DNA of 64,000 bases from an uncultured Opitutia bacterium (GCA_903825285.1 CAIJZY010000053.1:42198-106197), one strand, 5' to 3'. Counted from the first letter of the stretch, positions 49,337 to 58,169 are shown. A program made the numbers and translations. The notes: generated by a model not told the origin, from the sequence alone.

Positions 49337-50296
49337 ATGACCCTGCCTCGTCTTTCCTCCTGGTTCTTTGCCCTGGGCTGCCTCCTCACGGCGGCGCTGT
49401 CCGCCGCGCCGGCGGTCCCGCCGCCCGTTGGGCCGGCGCCGACGCACGCCGACGTGGCCTACGGACCCGGGCCGCGCAATGTCCTCGATTTCTGGCAGGC
49501 GTCGTCCCCGCGGCCGACGCCGCTGGTGATCTACATCCACGGCGGCGGCTTCATGGCCGGTGACAAGTCCGGGGCGCGCCAGGAGGCGCTGCTGCAGGCG
49601 TGCCTCGACGCGGGCGTGTCGTTCGCCGCGATCAACTATCCCTACCTGTCGGCCGCGACCCCCATGCCGGTGGTGCTGCATGACTGCGCGCGCGCCGTGC
49701 AGTTTCTCCGGACCAAGGCGGCCGAGTGGAAACTCGACCCGCGCCGCTTCGCGGCCTACGGCGGCTCGGCCGGCGCCGGGGCCTCGCTCTGGGTCGCGTT
49801 TCATCCCGACCTCGCCGAGCCGGACAGCCCGGATCCGGTCCGGCGCCAGTCCTCGCGCCTGGCGTGCGTCGCGGCGATTTCGACCCAGTGCTCCTACGAC
49901 CCGTTGCGGTGGAGCGAGCTGTTCGGGGACGAGGCCGTGAGGCGCTATGGCGGGACCTATCTGTCGCCGGCGCTGTTTGGCTTCGCCACCGACGAGGCGC
50001 TGCGCGGCCCGGCGGGTGCGGCCGTCCGCGCCGAATGCGACATGCTCGGCCTGATTTCCCCGGACGATCCGCCGGTGTTTCTCGAGGCCACGGGGCGCAC
50101 GCTGGCGCTGACCACGCAGAACCAGCTCCTGCACCATCCACGGCATTCGCGGGAGATCTTCCTCCGCTGCCGCGACCTCGGCGTGCCGGTGGTGGCGATC
50201 ATCCCCTGCTACGACGTGCGTCCGCCGGCGGGCGAGCCGACAACCTTGCGGGAGTTTGTCTTTCGTCAGCTGGGCGTGGGCAACCCGCCGCACTGA
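49337..50296 (+). CDS. Secreted alpha/beta-hydrolase, esterase-like
   Basis: 319 aa. A signal peptide (FFALGCLLTAALSAAPA) is followed by a hydrolase of the BD-FAE/carboxylesterase type. The oxyanion motif is HGGGFMAGDK and the nucleophile elbow is AAYGGSAGAGASLW (Gly-x-Ser-x-Ala). The late Asp and His of the triad are less clear. It probably deacetylates or de-esterifies polysaccharide in the periplasm. ATG at 49337. Confidence 0.83.
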   Translation: MTLPRLSSWFFALGCLLTAALSAAPAVPPPVGPAPTHADVAYGPGPRNVLDFWQASSPRPTPLVIYIHGGGFMAGDKSGARQEALLQACLDAGVSFAAINYPYLSAATPMPVVLHDCARAVQFLRTKAAEWKLDPRRFAAYGGSAGAGASLWVAFHPDLAEPDSPDPVRRQSSRLACVAAISTQCSYDPLRWSELFGDEAVRRYGGTYLSPALFGFATDEALRGPAGAAVRAECDMLGLISPDDPPVFLEATGRTLALTTQNQLLHHPRHSREIFLRCRDLGVPVVAIIPCYDVRPPAGEPTTLREFVFRQLGVGNPPH

Positions 50297-50629
50297 GGAT
50301 TTCGCCGCAACCTTCCGCCGGACTCGCGGTCCACGCGGGGAGGGGCGCCGCCACGGCATTGGGCGGCGCTGAAACCCGAAAACGGACTATATGTGGAATT
50401 CATGGACTCAGGAAAGGCAGGTCACCAGCGGCGCGACCGCCGGATCGGCCATTCCTGACTCCCCTGAGTACCCCATCAATCTGTCCGGAGACTCCCTAAT
50501 GCTTGAGCATCAACTCCCGCGCGACCTCGTCCAGGTTACGCGCAGGCAACATTCACGCGGCCGGGCCGATTGGCCTTGTAGTTGCTTTCCTCCCGGCCCG
50601 AAAAGAGGTATTCTCCTTTTTGTAACGCC
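50297..50629. other. 333-bp intergenic stretch without recognisable features
   Basis: Between the esterase and the CBM-like gene. An 80-codon frame at 50391-50633 overlaps the next start and has no ribosome-binding site or family match. I see no hairpin or repeat, and no convincing promoter. Confidence 0.5.
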
Positions 50630-50995
50630 ATGAAAAAGACCATCAAGAAACTCAAGACGCCCGCCCCGGCGAAGAAATCCAAGCCCGCTGCACCCAAACA
50701 GCCGGCCGTTCCCGCGGTGAAAAAGACGGCGCCCAAGGCGATCACGACCACCATCTCCGCCCAACTCGATGTCGGCTTCGGCAACACGCTCTACCTCCGC
50801 GGCGAAGGCCCCGGACTGAGCTGGGACAAGGGCGTGGCGATGGACTGCGTCGCCGACGACCGCTGGTCCCTTGTCCTGACCGAGTCCGCCCGCCCGATCC
50901 TGTGCAAATTCCTCCTCAACGATGAGACGTGGTGCGCAGGAGAGGATTACCTCGTGAAACCCGGCTCGTCCGAGGTCTTCACGCCGATGTTCTGA
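50630..50995 (+). CDS. Small protein with a Lys/Ala/Pro tail and a carbohydrate-binding-like domain
   Basis: 121 aa. Residues 1-45 are a basic low-complexity segment (KKTIKKLKTPAPAKKSKPAA), reminiscent of histone H1-like tails. Residues 48-121 (TTTISAQLDVGFGNTLYLRG, GLSWDKGVAMDC, FLLNDETWCAGEDYLVKPG) resemble the glycogen/starch-binding CBM48/CBM20 beta-sandwich. The pairing is unusual. ATG at 50630. Glycogen binding or nucleic-acid contact are both possible. Confidence 0.6.
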   Translation: MKKTIKKLKTPAPAKKSKPAAPKQPAVPAVKKTAPKAITTTISAQLDVGFGNTLYLRGEGPGLSWDKGVAMDCVADDRWSLVLTESARPILCKFLLNDETWCAGEDYLVKPGSSEVFTPMF

Positions 50996-51009
50996 CGGCG
51001 CTCCGCGCC

Positions 51010-51235
51010 GCCGGGAGAAAGGGGCAGGGAGCAGGGAGGGCTAGCCACCAGCCGTTGGTGAGTCCTCTGCCGCATCCGCACGCCCTTCAGCTCACGCCGC
51101 GTGGGCCGCATCCGGGTAGATTCCAGCCGCGATGCCGACATACCCGCCACCGGATCGTCGCAAGACCTCTTGTTCCTTGTCCCTTGCCCCTGCTCCTTCC
51201 GATTAAGTATCCCGCCTCGCGGGAAACTTAATCGG
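51010..51235. repeat. Repeat stretch and long hairpin at convergent junction
   Basis: GGGGCAGGGAGCAGGGA (about 51020-51036) and CCTTGTCCCTTGCCCCTGCTCC (about 51174-51196) form loose arms (family L). They are followed by a near-perfect stem, 51199-51215 with 51219-51235 (CCGATTAAGTATCCCGC; one mismatch, CTC loop). The TAA of the acyltransferase at 51228 lies inside this stem. Probably a bidirectional terminator. Confidence 0.7.
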
Positions 51236-51947
51236 GATTGATCACCCGCAGCCGCTCCTGGATCAGCGCCACGGCGGCGTCGCGGTCGGCGAGCTGGCCG
51301 GGGGAGATGACCTCGCAGCGCATGCGGACGCGCGAGAAGGGCAGGGGCAGGTAGAAGCGGTCCCAGCTGCGCATGCGCCAGGCGCGGGTGAACTCCCCGC
51401 CGACGAGCAGCAGGGGCGCGCCAGTGCGCCGCGGCACGATCACGGCGCCGGGCTTCACCTCATAGCAGGGCCCGCGCGGACCGTCGGGCGTGATCCCGAT
51501 GTCGTGGCCCGCGCGCTGCACGTCGAGCAGCGCGCCGACCGCCTCGCGGCCCAGACGGCTGCTGGAGCCGCGCGCGGCGCGCATGCCGCCGACCATCTCG
51601 AAGAACGCCACCAGCCACGCGCCGTCCTTGCTCGCGCTGATCAGCGCGTACAGCGGACGCGGCCGGCGGTAGCGGCGGTAAATCTCCGTGGCGAGGAAGA
51701 GCCGGTTGTGCCAGAGGATCATCGCCACCGGCACCTCGCACCGCCGGTAGTTGGCCTCGTCCTGCGGCGGCGTGTCGAACCGCAGCGTCATGCCCCACCA
51801 GCGCACCAGGATCGCGAAGGGCCACATCAGCAGCCGGCGCCAGCCAGTGATGCCGTAAACGGTCTGGTCGGGGGCCGGCGCGGGTGCGGGAGCTGGAGCG
51901 GTCGGATTCAGTCCCGGTGTTTTCCACGAAACTCGCCCGCCCGCCAA
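51228..51947 (-). CDS. Lysophospholipid acyltransferase family protein (DUF374)
   Basis: About 239 aa if started at the TTG at 51947. LILWHNRLFLATEIY-like sequence (MILWHNRLFLATEIYRRYRR) carries the H-x4-D-like position altered, followed by SASKDGAWLVAFFEMVGGMRAARGSSSR and ITPDGPRGPCYEVKPGAV, all typical of DUF374 proteins. They are thought to acylate lipid A or lysophospholipids. The start is uncertain: the frame runs unbroken into REP-like repeats upstream, which should not be coding. No ATG lies in the plausible region. Confidence 0.72.
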   Translation of the reverse strand: MAGGRVSWKTPGLNPTAPAPAPAPAPDQTVYGITGWRRLLMWPFAILVRWWGMTLRFDTPPQDEANYRRCEVPVAMILWHNRLFLATEIYRRYRRPRPLYALISASKDGAWLVAFFEMVGGMRAARGSSSRLGREAVGALLDVQRAGHDIGITPDGPRGPCYEVKPGAVIVPRRTGAPLLLVGGEFTRAWRMRSWDRFYLPLPFSRVRMRCEVISPGQLADRDAAVALIQERLRVINPD

Positions 51948-52017
51948 GCGAAGAGTAGAGCCCGCCAGACTGGGGGACCTGGCGCGTGGGATGCCTGCCT
52001 GGAAATGTGGGAGCGAG

Positions 52018-52112
52018 GTGGGAGCGAGCTTGCTCGCGACCTTTGTGCCCGAAGTCGCGAGCAAGCTCGCTCCCACATTTGACCCTGGGGTCGCGAGCAA
52101 GCTCGCTCCCAC
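52018..52112. repeat. REP-like element: three identical 23-bp palindromic units
   Basis: GTGGGAGCGAGCTTGCTCGC plus GAC at 52018-52040, and its exact reverse complement at 52054-52076 and 52090-52112. A partial unit lies at 52007-52017. Each unit has its own GCGAGCTTGCTCGC palindrome. It lies in the divergent gap upstream of the DUF374 gene and the unknown gene. It strongly resembles REP sequences known from Pseudomonas. Confidence 0.9.
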
Positions 52113-52173
52113 ATCGGAAATTCAGGGAAAAACACGTTGAAGGTTGGCGGCCGGGCCCCGAGCTTTCCCCGCC

Positions 52174-52713
52174 ATGCTTCCCCCGTGTCCGCACCTGCCG
52201 CCACCCCAGGCCGGCCTCGACTGGCAGGCGCTGCACCGGTTCCGCGAGGACGAGCGCGGGGCGGATTTCTACTTTGCGTGCCTGGAGTACGGCCAGTCGC
52301 TCTGGACGCGGGGCCTCGCGGCGCGCGCGCTGCTCTGCCTGGACCGGGCGTTCGGGGCTGCGCTCGACGGGAGCGAGGCCATCCTGCGCGAGTGGCCGCT
52401 GCCGTACGCAGCGATGGCCTGGATGATCGCCCACACGCCGCCGGACGTGTTCACGGGCAACCCGCGGGTGCATTTCCAGCACTATGCCGGCCGCATGAAT
52501 GAGCCGCGGCGCGAGCAGCGCCGGGCCCGCGCCTGGGCCTGCTGGGCGCTGACCCGGGCCCTGCGACCCGAGCTGCCCGGCGACCCGCGTCATCACATCG
52601 AGGAGCCCGCCCCGGCCATGATCGAGGCCCAGCTCCAGGCCCACGGCCACCCCGGCGAACCCGCCCTCTGGCGCGCCGTGCTCACGCGCTGTGGGGCGGC
52701 GAGCCAGGGCTGA
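52174..52713 (+). CDS. Conserved-looking unknown protein
   Basis: 179 aa, cytoplasmic, helix-rich. DFYFACLEYGQSLWTRGLAARALLCLDRAFGA and VHFQHYAGRMNEPRREQRRARAWACWALTRA read as a real protein, but I cannot place the family. A tetratricopeptide-like arrangement is possible. ATG at 52174, no clear ribosome-binding site. It ends just before a family B repeat. Confidence 0.6.
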   Translation: MLPPCPHLPPPQAGLDWQALHRFREDERGADFYFACLEYGQSLWTRGLAARALLCLDRAFGAALDGSEAILREWPLPYAAMAWMIAHTPPDVFTGNPRVHFQHYAGRMNEPRREQRRARAWACWALTRALRPELPGDPRHHIEEPAPAMIEAQLQAHGHPGEPALWRAVLTRCGAASQG

Positions 52714-52866
52714 CCACGAAGGTCACGAAGCGCACGAAACCAAAGCCCCATGCTTCGCGCACCTTGCGGCCTTGGCGGTGAACCGATCCGGCCCAGTCCA
52801 TATTACCGCTAAGATCGCGGAGCACGCGAAGGATGATGATGCCTGGGCTTCGTGTGCTTCGTGGTA
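52714..52866. repeat. Nested inverted repeat, family B
   Basis: Outer arms of CACGAAG units at the edges (52714-52738 and about 52848-52866), with inner arms TTGGCGGTGAACCG and its loose partner TTACCGCTAAGATCGCGG. It fills most of the 328-bp gap before the sugar operon; the remaining ~170 bp are probably its leader, without a clear promoter. Confidence 0.75.
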
Positions 52867-53041
52867 AAAGTTAGTTTCCCACTCCCGGGGCGGAAAAGAA
52901 AAATCAGACAATATCTGCACACCGCTCTTGAGCGGGCCGCGGACCCGGGACATCAATATCGCCCGTGAAGCTACCCCACGACCCGCGCGCCCGCGCGGGC
53001 CACCCCGCCCGGCGTCACCGAACCTGCCTTTACCCCCTGAC

Positions 53042-53812
53042 ATGAAACTGTCCCAACGCGTCACGCTGGTGGTCGGCGGCGGCAGCGGCCTCGGCCGCGC
53101 GGTGGCCGTGGCCTGCGCCCGCGAGGGCGCCACAGTGGTCGTCGCTGACCTCAACCTGCCCGCCGCCCGCGAGACGCTCACGCTCGCCGCGCCCGGCTCC
53201 GGCCTGGCCCTCGCGCTCGACATCGCCGACGCCGCGGCCATCTCCGCCGCGGTGGACCAGGTTGTCGCGCAATTCGGCCGGCTCGACATCGTCGTCAACT
53301 GCGCCGCCATCTGCCTCGTGGACCCGCTGCTCGACCTCACCCCCGAGCGCTTCGACCGGGTCTTCGCGATCAACACGCGCGGCGCCTTCCTCGTCATGCA
53401 GGCCGCCGCGCGAGTGATGCAGCCGCGGAAGTTCGGCCGCATCATCACCATCTCCACGCCCGCCTCGAAGCTGAGCGTGCCGCTCTTTGCCACCTACGGC
53501 GCCAGCAAGGCGGCCGTGGACAGCCTGACCAAGTCCGCCGCCATCGCCTGGGCGCCGCACGGCATCACCGTCAACACCATCGCGCCGGGCCGCATGACCG
53601 GCGGCATGGTGGACGCGCTCGACCGCGACCTGGCGCGCGTGACCGGCCAGAACCTCGAGGAGCTGATCGCGTCGCGCACCAAGTCGCTCCCGATGGGCCG
53701 CCGCGTGGATCCCGCCGAGGTCGCGCAGGCCGTGGTATGGCTGTCGAGCGACGACGCGGCGTACGTCACGGGCGAGCGCTTCAACTTCACCGGCGGCCAG
53801 GAACTGCAATGA
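53042..53812 (+). CDS. Short-chain dehydrogenase/reductase
   Basis: 256 aa, first gene of the sugar operon. The cofactor motif is VVGGGSGLGRAVA (Gly-x3-Gly-x-Gly) with Asp in VVADLN, suggesting NAD. The active site has Ser in ISTPAS and YGASKAAVD (Tyr-x3-Lys). It probably oxidises a sugar or polyol. ATG at 53042. Its stop overlaps the next start as ATGA. Confidence 0.92.
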   Translation: MKLSQRVTLVVGGGSGLGRAVAVACAREGATVVVADLNLPAARETLTLAAPGSGLALALDIADAAAISAAVDQVVAQFGRLDIVVNCAAICLVDPLLDLTPERFDRVFAINTRGAFLVMQAAARVMQPRKFGRIITISTPASKLSVPLFATYGASKAAVDSLTKSAAIAWAPHGITVNTIAPGRMTGGMVDALDRDLARVTGQNLEELIASRTKSLPMGRRVDPAEVAQAVVWLSSDDAAYVTGERFNFTGGQELQ

Positions 53813-54648
53813 ACGCCGCCGCGCCGACCGCCGACCTGCCCGCGCTCCGCCGCCGGGCCCACGCGCTCCGGCGCCACGTGCTGCGCATGGCGGAGATCGT
53901 CGGCCAGGGCTACGTCGGCCAGGGCCTGGGCATCGCCGACCTGCTGGCGACGCTCTATTTCGGCGAGCTGCGCTTCGACCCGAAGAACCCGGCGTGGCCC
54001 GACCGCGATCGCTTCGTGCTTTCCATCGGCCACTATGCAATCGGCCTCTACGCCGCGCTGGCGGAGGCCGGCGTGATCCCGCTCGGCGAGCTCGACACCT
54101 ACGGCGCCGATGGCTCGCGACTCGAGATGTCCGCCCCCGAGACCACGCCGGGCGTGGAACTCACCGGCGGCTCGCTCGGCCACGGGCTCACCCAGTCGGT
54201 CGGCATGGCGCTGGGCCTGCGGCTCGACGGCCGCGGGGCGCGCGTCTTCAACCTGCTCTCCGACGGCGAGTGTCAGGAGGGCTCCACCTGGGAGGCCGCG
54301 ATGGCCGGGGCGCACCACGGGCTGGGCAACCTCTACGCCTTCATCGACTGCAACAACCAGCAGGCCGACGGCCCGCCGGCGAAGGTGATGGGACTCGAGC
54401 CGCTGCACGCGAAGTGGGCCGCCTTCGGCTGGCACACGCAGCGCGTCAACGGCAACGACCCCGCCGCGATCCTCGCCGCGCTGGCGGCCGCGCACGCCAC
54501 CCCCGGCCGGCCGCATGCCATCGTCCTCGACACGCTGATGGGGCGGGGCGTGCCGCTCTTCGAGCAGCGGGAGAAAAACCACTTCATCCGCGTCGCCCCC
54601 GAGGAGTGGACGGTCGCAAAGTCGCAGCTGGAGGCCGCCGCGCCATGA
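53809..54648 (+). CDS. Transketolase, N-terminal (thiamine-diphosphate-binding) subunit
   Basis: 279 aa; carries the first of the two transketolase halves as a separate chain. The thiamine diphosphate motif is SDGECQEGSTWEAAMAG to IDCNNQQADG (Gly-Asp-Gly to Asn-Asn type, here SDGE). LTGGSLGHGLTQSVGMALG is the conserved block before it. Overlaps both neighbours by 4 bp. With the next gene it should form a complete enzyme or a related synthase. Confidence 0.93.
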   Translation: MNAAAPTADLPALRRRAHALRRHVLRMAEIVGQGYVGQGLGIADLLATLYFGELRFDPKNPAWPDRDRFVLSIGHYAIGLYAALAEAGVIPLGELDTYGADGSRLEMSAPETTPGVELTGGSLGHGLTQSVGMALGLRLDGRGARVFNLLSDGECQEGSTWEAAMAGAHHGLGNLYAFIDCNNQQADGPPAKVMGLEPLHAKWAAFGWHTQRVNGNDPAAILAALAAAHATPGRPHAIVLDTLMGRGVPLFEQREKNHFIRVAPEEWTVAKSQLEAAAP

Positions 54649-55628
54649 GCACGCCCCGCGGAGTCACCGGCAGCATCCTGACCTCGGCCACCGACGGCGC
54701 GGCCCAGACCGCCACCGCGCCCTTCGGCCACGCGCTGGTGCGCGCCGCGGAGGCGAACCCGCGCATCGTGGGCCTCACCGCCGACCTCGGGAAGTACACC
54801 GACATCCACGTCTTCGCGGAGAAGTTTCCCGCGCGTTTCTTCCAGATGGGCATGGCCGAGCAGAGCCTCGTCGGCTGCGCCTGCGGGCTGGCGCGCACCG
54901 GCTTCGTGCCGTTCGCCACGACCTACGCGGTCTTCGCCACGCGGCGCGCGTATGACTTCATCGCCATCGGCGCCGCGCTCGGCCGGGCCAACGTGAAGAT
55001 CGTCGCCGGCCTCCCGGGCCTGACCACCGGCTACGGCGGCACGCACCAGGGCATCGAGGACCTCGCGCTGATGCGGTCCATCCCGAACCTCACGGTGATC
55101 GACCCCTGCGACGCCACCGAGACCGCGCAGGCCACGGCGGCGATCGCCGAGCATCCGGGCCCGGTCTACATGCGCCTGCTGCGCGGCCAGGTGCCGGTCG
55201 TGCTCGACCCGCAGACCCACCGCTTTGCCCTCGGCCGCGCCGCGCTGCTGCGCGACGGCGCCGACGTGGCGTTCGTCAGCACGGGGCTCATGACCGGCCG
55301 CGCCCTCGAGGCCGCGGCGGAGCTGGCCGGCACCGGGGTGCGCGCCGCGGTGCTGCACGTGGCGACGATCAAGCCCTTTGACCGCGATGCGGTCGCGGCG
55401 CTGCTGAAGCGCGTGCCGCGGGTGGTGACGGCGGAGAACCACGTCGTGACCGGCGGCCTTGGCAGCGCGGTGGCGGACCTCGTGGTGGAAGCCGGCCTGT
55501 CCGTGCGGCTGCGCAAGATCGGGATTCCGGACTGCTTCTGCGACAGCGGCTCGCTGCCGTACCTCGTGCAGCGGTATCAGATGGGTGTGCCCGACCTCGC
55601 GGCGGCCGCGCGCGCGCTGCTGCGTTGA
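54645..55628 (+). CDS. Transketolase, C-terminal (pyrimidine-binding) subunit
   Basis: 327 aa. The pyrimidine domain has MAEQSLVGCACGLARTGFVPF with the catalytic Glu; LPGLTTGYGGTHQGIEDLALMRSIPNLTVIDPCDATE and the C-terminal swivel domain (KPFDRDAVAALLKRV) follow. The ATG overlaps the previous stop (ATGA). Split transketolases are common in sugar-acid and polyol operons. Confidence 0.94.
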   Translation: MSTPRGVTGSILTSATDGAAQTATAPFGHALVRAAEANPRIVGLTADLGKYTDIHVFAEKFPARFFQMGMAEQSLVGCACGLARTGFVPFATTYAVFATRRAYDFIAIGAALGRANVKIVAGLPGLTTGYGGTHQGIEDLALMRSIPNLTVIDPCDATETAQATAAIAEHPGPVYMRLLRGQVPVVLDPQTHRFALGRAALLRDGADVAFVSTGLMTGRALEAAAELAGTGVRAAVLHVATIKPFDRDAVAALLKRVPRVVTAENHVVTGGLGSAVADLVVEAGLSVRLRKIGIPDCFCDSGSLPYLVQRYQMGVPDLAAAARALLR

Positions 55629-55639
55629 ACCCCTTTCCC

Positions 55640-56839
55640 ATGCGCATCACCCAAATCGAGACCTTCACTGTCAGCGCCGGCTGGAAAAACTGGCTGTTCG
55701 TCAAGGTGCACACCGACGCCGGCATCCACGGCATCGGCGAGGGCACGCTGAACGGCTTCATCAAGACCACCGAGGCCGCCGTGCACGAGCTGGCCCACCT
55801 CGCCATCGGGCAGGAGCCGGAGCACATCACCCGGCTGGCGAAGCGGCTGCTCGACAGCGTGTCGCTCGACGGCGGCCACATCCACCGCACGGCCATCGCC
55901 GCGATCGAGGTCGCGTGCTGGGACATCCTCGGCAAGGCGCTCGGCGTGCCGATCTGGCAGCTGTTCGGCGGCCGCGTGCGGGACACGGTGCTGGGCTACG
56001 CCAACGGCTGGTACCGCACCGAGCGCACGCCGGAGCACTTCGTCACGGCCGCCGGGGCCGTGGTCGCGAAGGGCTTCCACGCGCTCAAGCTGGACCCGTT
56101 CGGCACCGCCCAGGGCTTCATCGACGACGGCGAGCTCCAGCTGGCCCACGACATCCTTGCCGCGATCCGCGCGAAGTATCCCGCGCTGCGCATCCTGATC
56201 GACGTGCACGGGCGGTTCACGGAGGCGGACGCGCTCCGCGCCGCCCGCAAGCTGGCGCCGCTCAACCTGTACTGGTGGGAGGAGCCGACCACGCGCGAGC
56301 GCGAACAGCCGGTCAACGCCGTGGCGCTGCAGTGCCCGATCCGCGTCGCGACGGGCGAGATGTACGACACCGTCGGCCAGTTCTACACCCTCGCCGTCGG
56401 CGGCGGCGTGAACATCTTCCAGCCCGAGCCCATGTCGCTCGGCGGCTTCGGCCCCACGCTGGCCGTCGCGGGCCTCGCCCAGGCCCACGGCAGCTACCTC
56501 GCCCCGCACCAGAGCGGCGGCCCGGTCGCCACCGCCGTCTGCCTCCAGCTCGCCGCAAGCGTCCCGAATTTCCTGATCCAGGAGCACTTCGACCCGTTCA
56601 ACGATCCGTGGACGCGCGACCTGGTCACCTGGGCGCCGACGCTCGACCCGGCGAACGGCCACCTCTCGCTGCCGACCGCGCCGGGCCTCGGCCTCGACCT
56701 GAACCTCGAGGTCGTGCGCGCGCACCCGTACGACCCCAAGGCCTATCTCAACGTGTTCGAGGAGGGTTGGGAGAAACGGCTCGGCCAGACGGAAGCCAAG
56801 TCGGGCGTGGCCCGGCCCCGCGCCAAACGGAGAAAATGA
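55640..56839 (+). CDS. Enolase-superfamily sugar-acid dehydratase, DgoD-like
   Basis: 399 aa, mandelate racemase/muconate lactonizing type. Ligands and bases visible: Asp and His in LIDVHGRFTEADALR, Glu in WWEEPTT and VATGEMYD, His in LAPHQSGGPVAT. These match D-galactonate dehydratase-like enzymes most closely in layout, but residues outside the core differ and the substrate is not fixed. The C-terminus is a basic tail (ARPRAKRRK). 11 bp after transketolase; a 26-bp inverted repeat follows. Confidence 0.88.
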   Translation: MRITQIETFTVSAGWKNWLFVKVHTDAGIHGIGEGTLNGFIKTTEAAVHELAHLAIGQEPEHITRLAKRLLDSVSLDGGHIHRTAIAAIEVACWDILGKALGVPIWQLFGGRVRDTVLGYANGWYRTERTPEHFVTAAGAVVAKGFHALKLDPFGTAQGFIDDGELQLAHDILAAIRAKYPALRILIDVHGRFTEADALRAARKLAPLNLYWWEEPTTREREQPVNAVALQCPIRVATGEMYDTVGQFYTLAVGGGVNIFQPEPMSLGGFGPTLAVAGLAQAHGSYLAPHQSGGPVATAVCLQLAASVPNFLIQEHFDPFNDPWTRDLVTWAPTLDPANGHLSLPTAPGLGLDLNLEVVRAHPYDPKAYLNVFEEGWEKRLGQTEAKSGVARPRAKRRK

Positions 56840-56880
56840 CGAATTTTGCCATCGGACCGGTAGCTCCGCACCGTGGAGCA

Positions 56881-56964
56881 TGTAGGGCGGGGTCGCTGAC
56901 CCCGCCTTTGCCAGGCAAATTCGGCCCGCACCACGGGCGGCGGGGTCAGCGACCCCGCCCTACA
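56881..56964. repeat. Perfect 26-bp inverted repeat inside the sugar operon
   Basis: Arms 56881-56906 and 56939-56964 are perfect complements (TGTAGGGCGGGGTCGCTGAC plus CCCGCC), with a 32-nt loop. Each arm itself holds GGGGTCGCTGACCCC. It separates the two dehydratase genes and fills the only large gap in the operon. Confidence 0.92.
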
Positions 56965-56975
56965 TTGATCACCCC

Positions 56976-58169
56976 ATGAAGATCAAACGCCTCGAGACCC
57001 TGCGCTCGACCGAGCATCCCAACCTGCTCTGGCTGCAGGTGCACACGGACGACGGCCTCGTCGGGCTGGGCGAGACGTATTACGTGCCGGCGGCGGTCGA
57101 GGCGGTGCTCCACGACTTCGCGGCGCCGCTGCTGCTTGGCCAGTCGGCGTTCGACCGCGAGCGGCACTGGCAGGCGCTGTTCTCCTACGCGAATTTCTTC
57201 GGCTTCGCCGGCGCGGAGATGCGCGCCGTGTCGGCCGTGGACCTGGCGCTCTGGGACCTGCTCGGGAAGCACACCGGCCAGCCGGTGCTCCGGCTCCTCG
57301 GCGGCCAGACGCGCGAGACCATCCGTGTCTACAACACCTGCGTGAACACGCCGCGGTACGCGGACCAGGACGGTTTTCTTAAGACGCCCGGCGAGCTCGC
57401 GCAGTCGCTGCTGGCGCAGGGCATCACGGCGATGAAGGTGTGGCCGTGGGACCAGTTTGCCCCGCAGCTCAACGTCGCGGCCGTCACCGGCCCCGCGGGC
57501 TGGTCCGCCGTCGGCCCCGTGGGCCACGACCTGCTCCCGGAGCAGCTCGCGCGCGGGCTGTGGACGGTGCAGGAGATCCGCCGCGCCGTCGGCGACCGGA
57601 TGCAGATCGCGGTCGAGGGCCACTCGCGCTGGGACCTCAACTGCGCGCTGCGCATCGCCAAGGCGCTCGAGCCCTACGACGTGATGTGGATGGAGGACAT
57701 CATCCAGCCCGAGAGCGCGCCGGACCTGGCGCGGCTGGTGCGGGAGACGCGCGTGCCGCAGTGCGTGAGCGAGCGGCTGTTCACCCGCCACGCGTTCCGC
57801 CGCATCCTCGATGCGGGCGCCGCGCACATTGTGATGCCGGATGTGATCTGGACGGGCGGCCTGAGCGAGGCGGTGAAGATCGCGACGCTGGCCGACACGC
57901 ACCACCTGCCCATCGCGCCCCATGACTGCACGGGTCCCGTGAACCTCTTTGCCTGCCTGCACCTCTGCGCCGCGATGCCGAACGCCATGATCATGGAGAC
58001 GGTCCGCGGCTTCTGCGAGGGCTACTACCGCGACGTCGTGGCCGAGCCCATCCCCGTGCGCGAGGGTCGCGCCGTGCTGACCGAGTTCGGCGCGGGCCTG
58101 GGCGTGTCGCTGCGGCCCGAGTTTCTGGCGCGTCCCGGCATCACCCGCCGGGTCTCGGAGGCGAAATGA
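56976..58169 (+). CDS. Enolase-superfamily dehydratase, second paralogue
   Basis: 397 aa, divergent from the preceding enzyme. Ligands visible: Glu in IAVEGHSRWDLN, Glu in MWMEDIIQPES, Glu in QCVSERLFTRH, and catalytic His in IAPHDCTGPVN. Lys in AMKVWPW is the second base candidate. It is probably specific for another sugar acid or stereoisomer. The stop overlaps the next start (ATGA). Confidence 0.88.
   Translation: MKIKRLETLRSTEHPNLLWLQVHTDDGLVGLGETYYVPAAVEAVLHDFAAPLLLGQSAFDRERHWQALFSYANFFGFAGAEMRAVSAVDLALWDLLGKHTGQPVLRLLGGQTRETIRVYNTCVNTPRYADQDGFLKTPGELAQSLLAQGITAMKVWPWDQFAPQLNVAAVTGPAGWSAVGPVGHDLLPEQLARGLWTVQEIRRAVGDRMQIAVEGHSRWDLNCALRIAKALEPYDVMWMEDIIQPESAPDLARLVRETRVPQCVSERLFTRHAFRRILDAGAAHIVMPDVIWTGGLSEAVKIATLADTHHLPIAPHDCTGPVNLFACLHLCAAMPNAMIMETVRGFCEGYYRDVVAEPIPVREGRAVLTEFGAGLGVSLRPEFLARPGITRRVSEAK

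Noticed and set aside
50391..50633. 80-codon frame before the CBM-like gene
   Set aside because: No ribosome-binding site or family match, and it overlaps the better supported start at 50630.
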